Shown here in pieces: positions 44,017 through 52,162 of a stretch of 58,694 nucleotides of DNA. Source of the stretch: Saprospiraceae bacterium (GTDB taxonomy: Bacteria > Bacteroidota > Bacteroidia > Chitinophagales > Saprospiraceae); NCBI GenBank assembly GCA_021739645.1, contig JAIPBL010000034.1:1-58694 (forward strand), read 5' to 3'. A program made the position numbers and the translations under genes. The stretch's first letter is position 1. Every line of letters begins with the position of its first letter. The notes under the pieces are model-generated. The model saw only the letters and a list, made by a program, of their open reading frames with translations. It had not been told where the DNA came from and did no database searches.

Positions 44017-44229
44017 CTAAAAACCTTGCTCATCGGCGCTCGGCCCGTAGCTGCCAGGGATGGGGATGTCAAACAACCGAAGGTACACTCCCAACTGTGC
44101 CCGGTGGTGGATCATCTGGCTCAGTGCCATGCGAACGACGCCCCATCGGTCGGCATCCCAGAGAACCATTTTGCGGGTGGCGGTAGTTTCTTCTTCTAAC
44201 TCTCTGATAAACAAAGAGATAGTGGTCAT
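44017..44229 (-). pseudogene. DinB-family remnant with internal deletion
   Basis: The frame starts MTTISLFIRELEEETTATRK, like the first helix of DinB/YfiT-type four-helix proteins. It then jumps directly to DRWGVVRMALSQMIHHRAQL and GVYLRLFDIPIPGSYGPSADEQ, the C-terminal part with the metal-binding HHR. Family members are about 150-170 residues; here 70 remain, so roughly 80-90 central residues seem deleted, including a metal-ligand histidine. The frame is open upstream to 44346 without meaning. It lies between two copies of the MITE-like element. Confidence 0.65.
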
Positions 44230-44333
44230 AATGATATAAGTTTTGATGAATAATGGGGCAAAAATGATGGCAGTGATTGACAACGGTATGTCAGTGATAT
44301 TTTGAGTGCTTAATTTTTTCACTAAAAAATTAC

Positions 44334-44408
44334 GGTTCTTTGACAAATTCCGTGGAAGGAAGGCCGTAGCCCTTTATTTTTCCATTCCACGGAATTTATC
44401 AAAGAACC
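44334..44408. mobile_element. MITE-like element, short copy (75 bp)
   Basis: It shares both terminal inverted repeats with the copy at 43645-43829 and the inner right segment (GTAGCCCTTTATTTTTC versus GTAGCCC-like CTACGCCCTTTATTTTTC). Most of the interior is absent. This suggests an internal deletion derivative. Confidence 0.8.
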
Positions 44409-44412
44409 AACT

Positions 44413-44889
44413 TTATTTCTGAACACTAAAATCCTGATTGCTGAACGGCGGCGTTTCAGGTAGCTTGACCTTGTTGAACACAAAATCAACAGCCCGGTGG
44501 CAATTGTTGCAGGTATTGGTCAAGTTGACAAAACTGCTCTTGAAAAGTGGCAGGTTTTCCGCTTGAATTGCCAGCGTTAGGCTGTCAATGGCGGGGTTTA
44601 TCATCCCGATTTGCTTGCTTTCTTCCCGTTCAGCTAGATAAGTTTCAATATCCTCGATGATTTCCATGATTTCATGGATTTCAAAATCGGCGAGTTTCCA
44701 AATCTGGTACTGCCCCGCAAACCAAAGCTTTTCGTGGTGCACTTGGATGTTGCTCATGAACTCCCCAAAGCCGGGCTTATAGGTTTCTGACAGCTTTTTT
44801 TCCAAGGTGTCCATGCGGGCTTGCAGGGCAGCGGTGTCCGGTGAGGGGGGATTGCAGGCGAATAGGCTGAGGGTGAAAATTATACTTCT
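44413..44889 (-). pseudogene. Cytochrome-c-like lipoprotein with its 5' end lost to a palindrome
   Basis: The first ATG (44814) gives 133 residues starting MDTLEKKLSETYKPGFGEF and containing a haem-type CxxCH motif (TCNNCHRAVDF) near the C-terminus. In-frame codons upstream encode RSIIFTLSLFACNPPSPDTA, a typical signal sequence with lipobox LFAC (Cys codon at 44854-44856). No ATG, GTG or TTG precedes it before the in-frame TAG at 44899-44901, which belongs to the perfect palindrome at 44891-44948. The natural start therefore appears to have been displaced. The remaining protein may be expressed from the internal ATG without export. Confidence 0.65.
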
Positions 44890-44890
44890 G

Positions 44891-44948
44891 GCCGTTAGCT
44901 ATTGGCTATTGGCCGTTGGCCAACGGCCAATAGCCAATAGCTAACGGC
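44891..44948. repeat. 58-bp perfect palindrome
   Basis: Each 29-bp arm contains GCCGTTAGCTATTGGCTATT and ends at the centre GTTGG/CCAAC. The arms are exact reverse complements with no loop. Such a structure could form a cruciform or a long RNA hairpin. The remaining spacer to the ABC transporter start (45182) shows no gene. Confidence 0.9.
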
Positions 44949-45181
44949 AATTTCAAATGGACAAAACCTGGCGCTCCAAAGTATAGCAAGGATAGTTTTT
45001 CCATTTTTTCTATTTGTGGGAAGTGAAGGTCAGTGTTTTGTCATCAAAATTCATAATGTTTTTTCAGGGAAGGGCTTTGAAAGTTGTTTGAGAAGAAGAG
45101 AGATTTCTCCGCTTGTACCCACCGAACGAAACATTTGCAATTTGCCGTTGTTTGAAGCTTTTTGTGACCAAATCGAAGTAA

Positions 45182-47011
45182 ATGAAAATCCTTCTACAGT
45201 ACCTCCGCCCGCACAAATGGCTCGTACTCCTCACGCTTGCATTGGCCGCCATCAACACCGGCTTTTCATTGATGGACCCAATCCTGTTGGGCAAAATGGT
45301 GACGCTCGCCAATGACCACCAAATCGCTTCGCCGCAGTTCGATTGGTCGCATTTCTTTTGGAGCTATGAACGCATTGAACGAAAAGGACAGTCCTATTTG
45401 CAAATGGGTGTCGTGTACCTTGTACTCGCCTCCGTTTCAGTGGCAATGGTAAGCCGCATCGCCAAGGCTTTCCAGGATTACAGCCTGAACGTGGTCATCC
45501 AGAAGTTCGGCGCAAGTATTTTCACGGACGGCTTGAAGCATGCGATGAAACTCCCTTACCAAGAATTCGAAGACCAACGCAGTGGTGAGACGCTCTCTAT
45601 TTTGACCAAAGTACGAGCAGACGTTGAGCGATTCATGATAAGCTTTATAAACATACTTTTTGGTGTCTTTGTGGGCGTTATTTTCGTATTTGTATATGCT
45701 TCCGTTTATATTAATTGGCGGATACCTGTGGCATATTTCATCGGCATTATCATACTAACTTTTGCCACCAACAAATTAAGCAAAAAGATAAAAGCCATAC
45801 AAAAGAAAATAGTGGGCGAAACTACTGCCCTTGCTGGCTCCACGACAGAATCTTTACGAAATATAGAGTTGGTAAAAAGCCTTGGACTTACCAACCAAGA
45901 AGTAGAGCGTTTAAATAAAAATACCTATAGAATACTGGGACTGGAATTGACAAAAGTAAAGCGCATACGCAGTATAAGTTTCATACAGGGCACGATGGTA
46001 AATACCCTCCGGCAAATAATTCTTTTTATTATCATGTGGTTGATTTTCAGGAACGAAATGGAGGCGGGTCAGTTGGTCACGATGCAGGTTTTTTCCTTCT
46101 TCATTTTTGGTCCGCTGCAAGAAATCGGCAATATCCTGCTCTCCTACCGGGAGGCTGAGGCATCACTGAACAATTTCAAATCCCTGATGAGCAAGTCGCC
46201 GGAGGCAGTGCCAGCGAGTCCCAAGCACTTGGGAGAAATCGGAACCCTTTCGTTCAACAACGTTATTTTTCAGCATAAAACAGCCAACCACCGAGCCATT
46301 GACGATATTAGTTTCAATGTAAAAAAAGGTGAAACCATTGCTTTTGTTGGTCCTAGCGGCAGTGGCAAGTCCACTTTGATGAAGTTGATGGTAGGGCTTT
46401 ACCGCCCCCAAGGAGGCAAGATTTTATACAACCATCTCGACGAAAACGAAATCCTGTTTGACGATTTGCGCAACCAGATTGGCTTTGTCACCCAGGACAC
46501 GAATCTCTTCAGTGGCACCATCCGAGAGAACCTGCTCTTCGTAAACCCCGCCGCCACGCAGGAAGATTTGGACTTGGCGCTCACGCAGGCTGCTTGCAAC
46601 AACCTGCTTTCCCGTGCAGAAAATGGCGTGGACACCGTTATTGGCGAGGGAGGGTTGAAGCTCTCCGGTGGCGAAAAGCAGCGCATTTCCATTGCACGGG
46701 CACTGCTTCGTAGGCCCAAACTGCTCATTTTTGACGAGGCAACATCGGCCCTCGATTCCATTACAGAAGAAGAAATTACGGCAACCATCAAGGATGTCTC
46801 ACAGTCTGGTCAGCAAATAACCGTCCTCATCGCTCACCGCCTCAGCACCATCATGCACGCCGACCGGATTTATGTGTTGGAAAAAGGCGTGATGGCCGAA
46901 ACCGGTACCCACGAAGAACTTTTACAGGAAAAAGGATTGTACTACGCCATGTGGCGCCAGCAAATTGGTGAGCGAAAAAATTTGGGGACGAGGGCAGCGA
47001 TTTTGAATTAA
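45182..47011 (+). CDS. ABC exporter, fused permease and ATPase
   Basis: This is a type IV ABC exporter half-transporter of 609 residues. The membrane domain (about 1-330) has six helices. The nucleotide-binding domain has Walker A GPSGSGKSTLMKLM, Q-loop VTQDTNLFSGTIRENLLF, signature LSGGEKQRISIARALLRRP, Walker B LLIFDEATSALD and H-loop LIAHRLSTI. It probably works as a homodimer exporting lipids, peptides or drugs. The substrate is not evident from context. It converges on the Fe-S gene with a hairpin between them. Confidence 0.95.
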   Translation: MKILLQYLRPHKWLVLLTLALAAINTGFSLMDPILLGKMVTLANDHQIASPQFDWSHFFWSYERIERKGQSYLQMGVVYLVLASVSVAMVSRIAKAFQDYSLNVVIQKFGASIFTDGLKHAMKLPYQEFEDQRSGETLSILTKVRADVERFMISFINILFGVFVGVIFVFVYASVYINWRIPVAYFIGIIILTFATNKLSKKIKAIQKKIVGETTALAGSTTESLRNIELVKSLGLTNQEVERLNKNTYRILGLELTKVKRIRSISFIQGTMVNTLRQIILFIIMWLIFRNEMEAGQLVTMQVFSFFIFGPLQEIGNILLSYREAEASLNNFKSLMSKSPEAVPASPKHLGEIGTLSFNNVIFQHKTANHRAIDDISFNVKKGETIAFVGPSGSGKSTLMKLMVGLYRPQGGKILYNHLDENEILFDDLRNQIGFVTQDTNLFSGTIRENLLFVNPAATQEDLDLALTQAACNNLLSRAENGVDTVIGEGGLKLSGGEKQRISIARALLRRPKLLIFDEATSALDSITEEEITATIKDVSQSGQQITVLIAHRLSTIMHADRIYVLEKGVMAETGTHEELLQEKGLYYAMWRQQIGERKNLGTRAAILN

Positions 47012-47014
47012 CGT

Positions 47015-47042
47015 GTATCGCCAAACTCCTGTTCGGCGATAC
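47015..47042. terminator. Hairpin between converging genes
   Basis: GTATCGCC and GGCGATAC pair across 12 nt. It sits between the stops of the ABC exporter gene and the Fe-S gene; no T-run follows, so termination is uncertain. Confidence 0.4.
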
Positions 47043-47050
47043 ATTGCCAT

Positions 47051-47827
47051 TCACTGATTATTCAATATCAACTCAGCTAAATCGTACACCATCACCCGTT
47101 CTTGTTGTTCTTTGGCCTTCACGCCATCGGTCATCATCGTCAGGCAAAATGGGCAGTTCAACGCCACGATTTCGGCGCCTGTGGCCAGTGCTTCCTCCGT
47201 CCGCTCAACGTTGATGCGCTTTTCACCGGGCTCGTCTTCCTTCCACATCTGAGCTCCACCAGCACCGCAACAGAGGCCGTTGGTTCGACAGCGTTTCATC
47301 TCCACAAGGTCGGCGTCGAGGGATTCCAGCACGGAGCGGGGCGCTTCGTACACCCCGTTCGCCCTGCCGAGGTAGCAGGAATCGTGGTAGGTTATTTTTT
47401 TGCCTTTGAACAGCCCGCCTTCTATTTTCAGTCGGCCTTCGGCCAACAATTGCTGTAAAAACTGCGTGTGGTGCATCACCTCATAATTACCACCAAGCGC
47501 CGGGTACTCGTTTTTCAGCGTGTTGAAACAGTGCGGGCAAGCCGTCACGATACGCCTCACCTCGTACATGTTCAGCGTGGCCACGTTCTGTTGCGCCAGC
47601 ATCTGGAACAGGAACTCGTTGCCCGCCCGCCGAGCCGGGTCGCCCGTACAGGCCTCCTCCTGGCCGAGGATGCCGAATTCCACCCCTGCCTGTTGCAGCA
47701 ATTTGGAAAAAGCCACCGTCACCCGCTGCGCCCGGTCGTCGAAACTACCAGCGCATCCTACCCAAAAAAGCACCTCTGGAGTGCGCCCCGCTGCGGCCAG
47801 TTCGGCCATTGTTTTGATGTTGCTCAT
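47051..47827 (-). CDS. CCG-domain Fe-S oxidoreductase subunit (HdrB/LutA-like)
   Basis: A 258-residue protein with two cysteine-rich CCG-type domains. The first is around VGCAGSFDDRAQ, EEACTGDPARRAG and VTACPHCFNTLKNEY. The second contains HDSCYLGRANGVYEAP, LCCGAGGAQMW and ALNCPFCLTMM. Such domains bind non-cubane Fe-S clusters in heterodisulfide-reductase-like electron-transfer complexes. The partner is likely the membrane Fe-S protein at 49269-50606, from which it is separated by a secreted-protein gene. Confidence 0.88.
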   Translation of the reverse strand: MSNIKTMAELAAAGRTPEVLFWVGCAGSFDDRAQRVTVAFSKLLQQAGVEFGILGQEEACTGDPARRAGNEFLFQMLAQQNVATLNMYEVRRIVTACPHCFNTLKNEYPALGGNYEVMHHTQFLQQLLAEGRLKIEGGLFKGKKITYHDSCYLGRANGVYEAPRSVLESLDADLVEMKRCRTNGLCCGAGGAQMWKEDEPGEKRINVERTEEALATGAEIVALNCPFCLTMMTDGVKAKEQQERVMVYDLAELILNNQ

Positions 47828-47866
47828 TTATCTTTTGATTGTTGAATTATTGGGATTGTTGTATCG

Positions 47867-49126
47867 TTATTTTCCACTAAAAATCAGGAGTTTTTGGGTG
47901 AAAAACTTGCCCCGTTCCCCACTGATTTTCGCCACATACATCCCTGTCGGAAAATCGCCATTTATCGCAATAACCGATTGGTTTTCAATGTTTTGCGAGC
48001 TAATCATTTTACCTGAAAAATCAAAAATCTCCAATCGTTTAGCACCTGTTGAAAGCATTTCAGCGCAATCAATTGGCTGCCCCAAACGATATGGATTTGG
48101 CAATTGGCAGATTTCCAATCTCGGTTCGTTTGCCGCTGAAATAACATGGTGGAACCGGGGGTAAAAGTCGCAGCTTGACAGTAAATTCCAAAAAGTCACG
48201 TCCCAAAACGACACTTCAAAACGAATAAGATTCTGGTTCGTGTCGTACACGTTGTTCACTTGAAAAAAATTGACCCATTGATTGCCGTTCCAGACCAATT
48301 CCGTCCGCAAAGTCAGGTTGTTTTCAGCATTGTAGTTCTGCAAAATGCGGCCAGAATTCACCCAATTGGAATCAATAGTATTCCAAGTTTGGGTGGTTTG
48401 TTCCGTCAAATTGCCTTGGCTGTCGTACATCTTCAACAATTGGCTGCTCGAATCCCACTGCATCAATGTCTGGTCAAAAACCTCCGTCAACTGTTCCACC
48501 TCCAAATCAGGGTTTTGGGAGTCGTAAAAATAAGTCTGCCGATTCACGTCGTAAAACGAATTGGACGTCGTGTTCCAAAGTTGAAACTTGGTCTGCACGA
48601 ACTTCCCAACTGCGTTGGTGGCATACAAAATGCGCAGATTATTGCGCCAGTTGCCATTTTCCCAAAGCTGTTGGGTAAGTGTTTCGATAAAACCATTTGC
48701 ACCAAACGTTGAGTTAACCATTTCTGAAAACTGCCAGTTTTGCCCATCCCAAACCGAGTTGACTGTCTGTGTGAAATCACCATTTGGGTTCGGCGTATTC
48801 TCCGTGATGGTGGCATTTACCCAGTCCAGCGCCAATGTGTCCCAACTTTGTTCCACTTGCTGCACGAGGTTACCCTGGTTGTCGTACACGTAGGTCAGAT
48901 GAGCCAAATTGCGCCACTGGCCTAGCCAAGGCAAATATTTTTCCCGTCGGCTTTCCAGCGCCTCACCTGTCGGTGAAAAACTGATGTTGTACTGTCGTTC
49001 AGTTGGGGTTGTTGTCGCACCGTTGTGCGAATAACAGTAAAGCGAGTCAACTACGTAAAAATCCAGTTGTGCTTCCAGGCTCAAAAAAATGAGGTTGAAA
49101 AGCAGTAAAAAGAGCAATTTTTTCAT
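47867..49126 (-). CDS. Secreted repeat protein with T9SS sorting domain
   Basis: A signal peptide (MKKLLFLLLFNLIFLSLEAQ) precedes about seven imperfect repeats of 35-45 residues with the pattern Y-D-x-Q-G-N-L-x-x-Q...W-N/D-x...W (YDNQGNLVQQVEQSWD, YDSQGNLTEQTTQTWN, YDTNQNLIRFEVSFWD). The C-terminus (RLEICQLPNPYRLGQPIDCA to VAKISGERGKFFTQKLLIF) is a type A sorting domain. I chose the ATG at 49126 (419 residues). It interrupts the two Fe-S genes, which are on the same strand. Confidence 0.82.
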   Translation of the reverse strand: MKKLLFLLLFNLIFLSLEAQLDFYVVDSLYCYSHNGATTTPTERQYNISFSPTGEALESRREKYLPWLGQWRNLAHLTYVYDNQGNLVQQVEQSWDTLALDWVNATITENTPNPNGDFTQTVNSVWDGQNWQFSEMVNSTFGANGFIETLTQQLWENGNWRNNLRILYATNAVGKFVQTKFQLWNTTSNSFYDVNRQTYFYDSQNPDLEVEQLTEVFDQTLMQWDSSSQLLKMYDSQGNLTEQTTQTWNTIDSNWVNSGRILQNYNAENNLTLRTELVWNGNQWVNFFQVNNVYDTNQNLIRFEVSFWDVTFWNLLSSCDFYPRFHHVISAANEPRLEICQLPNPYRLGQPIDCAEMLSTGAKRLEIFDFSGKMISSQNIENQSVIAINGDFPTGMYVAKISGERGKFFTQKLLIFSGK

Positions 49127-49212
49127 GGTTTCCAATTTTTTAGCGAGGGGTAAATTCACAAAAAATGTTGATAATCAGTGAGTTGCTCCAGTTATCTAAG
49201 TTGGCAGTTCGA

Positions 49213-49270
49213 CAGTTGGCAGTGTGCAGTCAGGGACTGCTTCCACGTAACTAACTGCACACTGCCAACT
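49213..49270. repeat. Inverted repeat upstream of the secreted repeat protein
   Basis: AGTTGGCAGTGTGCAGT (49213-49229) and its exact complement ACTGCACACTGCCAACT (49254-49270) flank 24 bp. Related strings (GCCAGTTGGCAGTTTGCAGT) lie between ftsL and rsmH at about 21165-21190. Confidence 0.65.
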
Positions 49271-50606
49271 AAAAATTCTTCCACGCATCCCGCTCCGTAC
49301 TAACCGCCCAAGCCGCTTGGCTATTCTCCAAACTGTTGAACAGTGGCAGCCAATCGCTTGGCCCAGCACTTTCCATCAGGATTTCGTGGCGGCGCAGTTG
49401 CAGGATAATATCCAGTGGGTCAATCAGCACAGGGCATGCTTCCACACAGGCGTTGCAGGAAGTGCAAGCGTGGATTTCTTCCCGGCTGATGTAGTCGAAC
49501 AGCGTTTTGCCATCGTCGGTCGGAGTGGCGGATTTGGCGGCATCCATGTTCCTTCCTACCTCCTCTACCCTATCCCGCACATCCATCATGATTTTGCGGG
49601 GGCTGAGTTTTTTGCCCGTCAAATTGGCTGGACAAACGCTCGTACAGCGGCCGCATTCGGTGCAGGTGTAGGCGTCGAGCAGGTTCTTCCAGCTTAGTTT
49701 CGTCACGTCGTTAGCGCCAAAAGAAAGTTCCGCTTCAGGGTCAGCGGCAGGTGCGGCGGCGGCTTCAGGGTTCATCATCGAAGCCACTTCCCGCTGTATT
49801 TCAGGCATGTTCGCCACTTCGCCTTTGGCCGTTAGCTTCGCAAAATACGTATTCGGGAACGCCAAAATGATGTGCAAATGCTTCGAGATGCTGAGGTAAA
49901 TCAAAAATCCGTACACCACCAAAATGTGCAGCCACCAGCCAAAACGCTCTATCATGTGCAGCGCTCCTTCGCTCATGCCGCCGAACATCGCAGGCCCGAG
50001 GCTACTGCTTACGAGGAAATTTCCGGTCTGTGGGTAATGCTCAGCGCCCATGCTTTGCAGCACCTGGTCAGCGCCGTTCATGCAGAAAATACCAATCAGC
50101 AAAAGTATTTCAAGTATCAAAATCAGGTTGGCGTCCTTTGTCGGCCAGCCTTTCATTTCCGGTTTATGGAATCGGGCGATGCGCAAAACATTGCGGCGCA
50201 CCAAAAAAATTACCGTAGCCACGAAGGCCAGAACGCTCAATATTTCGATGAAACTGATGACGAAGGTGTAGAACCCACCGAGTGAAGCACCAATCAGACG
50301 ATGGCCACCGGTAAATCCATCCAGAAAGATTTCTATCAGCTCGATTTGCGTAAGCAAAAAGGCGGCATAAATGAAAAAATGGAGAATGGCAGGGATGGGC
50401 CTATCGAACATTTTTTTCTGTCCAAAGGCAATCAAAAGCACGTTGCGCCAGCGCTCGCTGGAGTTACCACGACCACCAGCGGCCAGCGGCGTCTCGTTCG
50501 GAACCTCCTTGCCCAACAGCACGTTACGGCGGATTCTGAGGAAATTCCGGCCCGCCAAGAACAATGCGGCGGCGGTGATGATGGCGAAAATGATGGGTTG
50601 TAGCAT
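49269..50606 (-). CDS. Membrane Fe-S electron-transfer protein (HdrD/NarI-like fusion)
   Basis: The N-terminal half has five to six hydrophobic helices with histidines suited to haem b binding, like nitrate-reductase-gamma-type subunits (FFIYAAFLLTQIELIEIF, HILVVYGFLIYLSISKHLH). The C-terminal half has two 4Fe-4S motifs, CTECGRCTSVCPANLTGK and CTSCNACVEACPVLIDPLD. It is 445 residues long. Together with the CCG protein it probably forms a quinone-linked heterodisulfide-reductase-like complex; the electron donor and acceptor are unknown. Confidence 0.88.
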   Translation of the reverse strand: MLQPIIFAIITAAALFLAGRNFLRIRRNVLLGKEVPNETPLAAGGRGNSSERWRNVLLIAFGQKKMFDRPIPAILHFFIYAAFLLTQIELIEIFLDGFTGGHRLIGASLGGFYTFVISFIEILSVLAFVATVIFLVRRNVLRIARFHKPEMKGWPTKDANLILILEILLLIGIFCMNGADQVLQSMGAEHYPQTGNFLVSSSLGPAMFGGMSEGALHMIERFGWWLHILVVYGFLIYLSISKHLHIILAFPNTYFAKLTAKGEVANMPEIQREVASMMNPEAAAAPAADPEAELSFGANDVTKLSWKNLLDAYTCTECGRCTSVCPANLTGKKLSPRKIMMDVRDRVEEVGRNMDAAKSATPTDDGKTLFDYISREEIHACTSCNACVEACPVLIDPLDIILQLRRHEILMESAGPSDWLPLFNSLENSQAAWAVSTERDAWKNF

Positions 50607-50618
50607 GTATTTGGTTTT

Positions 50619-50675
50619 GTAACACGGACTGCCAGTCCGTGCCTAAAGTTTGCACGGACTGGCAGTCCGTGTTAC
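50619..50675. repeat. Palindromic repeat element, short copy
   Basis: The same 22-bp arms as the ftsW-murG element (8414-8514), built on CACGGACTGCCAGTCCGTG, are separated here by only 9 bp. The spacer beyond it (50690-50839) holds another hairpin, CGGGTT-CAAC-AACCCG, near 50797. Confidence 0.8.
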
Positions 50676-50839
50676 ATCGCAAAGAACCGAACTTGGAGGG
50701 GATTTGAGCGCATTTTTTAGGAAAAACTTTCAAGTAGTTTAACCTGCTTCTCCGGTCGAGAGGCTGGGATATCAAACCCGGCTGTATCGTCCCATCGGGT
50801 TCAACAACCCGGTCTCCCGAGAATTGCCCATACTAACAA

Positions 50840-52054
50840 TTATAGCTTCACCACTCTTCTGACGGTAATCCCACCCTCGTTTTTCACCCAAATAAAATAA
50901 GTCCCAGCGAGCAAGCCAGTTGTGTCTAAGCTGTTTTTCCCGTTCCCTAATTTTCCGCTCCGCAAAACCTGCCCATCCGTTCCGACCAAGGAAAATTTCC
51001 CCTCCCCCCCTCCAACTTGCTGAAAATCAACATTCAAAAACTCAGAAAATGGATTGGGTGAAATGGAAACGCCCAACTCATCCGCAATTTCAAGCGTCGG
51101 ACTCGGTAGCTGCACCCACTGTCCGATGTCGAATCGCAGCAACCGTTGCGGCAGCACCAAAATCTTCTCCGAACAGATGAAGCCACCAGTGGCCGAGCTA
51201 AAAGTGATGCCCTCCGCCTGACTCATGTTCAGCGCTGTGCCGAGGCTGATTTTACGCTCGTTTCCGTCGAAAACACTCGTGCCAGGATAGTCCCAGAGCA
51301 GTGTCATCGAAGTTGCGGAAGTGACTCCATCATAACCGAGCAACAACACCGTGCCTTCGTTCGACACATCTGCAGCGGTGACGAGGAAACCCGTGGGGAG
51401 GCTGTCCCGCAGTTGGGCCGTATAGCTGCCGGGCGTGGTGGGCAGCGTGTATCGGTGCGTGGTGGTGTCGAGCCAGCGTTTGCTGAAGAGGTGGATGGAG
51501 TCGCCGAGCACGATGAACGCTTCACAATCGAAATTTGTGGCGTTGGATGCCGGGGTGAAATCGGTTTGGTCGCTGAACGAGAATTCGATGAGTTGGGGAA
51601 CGACCGTTCCAGCTAATTGCAAGGCATTTTTGTTGACTTTGTAAATGCGGAGGTCGGTGCGGTCACCGAAATTATTGCCAAAGTCGCCGATGTAGAGGTT
51701 CTCGGGGTCTTCGGCAAGGTCTTCCCAATCCTTGTTTTCGAAAAAAGGCAATTGGTAGGACACCTGCACGGCGCCCGTCGTGGTGTCAATTGTAAAAATT
51801 GTAGGCCCGGTTCCGCCGTCTTGTTCCAACCAAAGCTGCTGGTCGAAAAATGCCAAACCAGAGGCTTCAAGCAATTCGGATGGTAGCACAGCGATTTGTT
51901 CTGGGAAATAGGTGGTAGGCAAGTAGCTGCAAGAGCCATCATTCTGCGTTGCCGCAGCATCGAAATTGAGTGCTTGGGGATCAGTGCAGCCTGGCTGGGC
52001 GTTTGCGCAAGCGATTGAAAAACAAAGCGTTAGGATAAAAATTGCAAATTTCAT
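50840..52054 (-). CDS. Secreted protein with T9SS sorting domain
   Basis: The signal peptide (ending ACANAQ, about residue 20) is followed by a short GCTDPQALNFDAAATQNDGS motif, a calcium-loop-like segment often seen at the start or end of Bacteroidota surface proteins. A middle region of about 280 residues looks like a beta-propeller or phytase-like fold (LAFFDQQLWLEQDGGTGPTI, DWEDLAEDPENLYIGDFGNN). The C-terminal sorting domain is ISPNPFSEFLNVDFQQVGGG to VRRVVKL. The enzymatic role is not recognised; the GDFGNN loop suggests metal binding. Confidence 0.8.
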   Translation of the reverse strand: MKFAIFILTLCFSIACANAQPGCTDPQALNFDAAATQNDGSCSYLPTTYFPEQIAVLPSELLEASGLAFFDQQLWLEQDGGTGPTIFTIDTTTGAVQVSYQLPFFENKDWEDLAEDPENLYIGDFGNNFGDRTDLRIYKVNKNALQLAGTVVPQLIEFSFSDQTDFTPASNATNFDCEAFIVLGDSIHLFSKRWLDTTTHRYTLPTTPGSYTAQLRDSLPTGFLVTAADVSNEGTVLLLGYDGVTSATSMTLLWDYPGTSVFDGNERKISLGTALNMSQAEGITFSSATGGFICSEKILVLPQRLLRFDIGQWVQLPSPTLEIADELGVSISPNPFSEFLNVDFQQVGGGEGKFSLVGTDGQVLRSGKLGNGKNSLDTTGLLAGTYFIWVKNEGGITVRRVVKL

Positions 52055-52130
52055 AGAACCTGATGTTTCGGGTTTTTACGGATTTGGAAAACTAACTTAT
52101 CCAAACCCATGCCCCGAAAGTCGGGATTTC

Positions 52131-52138
52131 TATCTTTG
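52131..52138 (+). promoter_or_regulatory. Candidate -7 box for the amidohydrolase gene
   Basis: TATCTTTG matches TAnnTTTG and lies 24 bp upstream of the ATG. No -33 TTG with good spacing was found. Confidence 0.45.
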
Positions 52139-52162
52139 CCAATCTACCAAACTTAAATTTTT

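Noticed and set aside
50755-50820. tRNA-like or structured RNA segment with GGGTTCAACAACCC
   Set aside because: The hairpin resembles a T-arm only superficially; no acceptor stem, anticodon arm or GGTTCGA consensus can be drawn around it.
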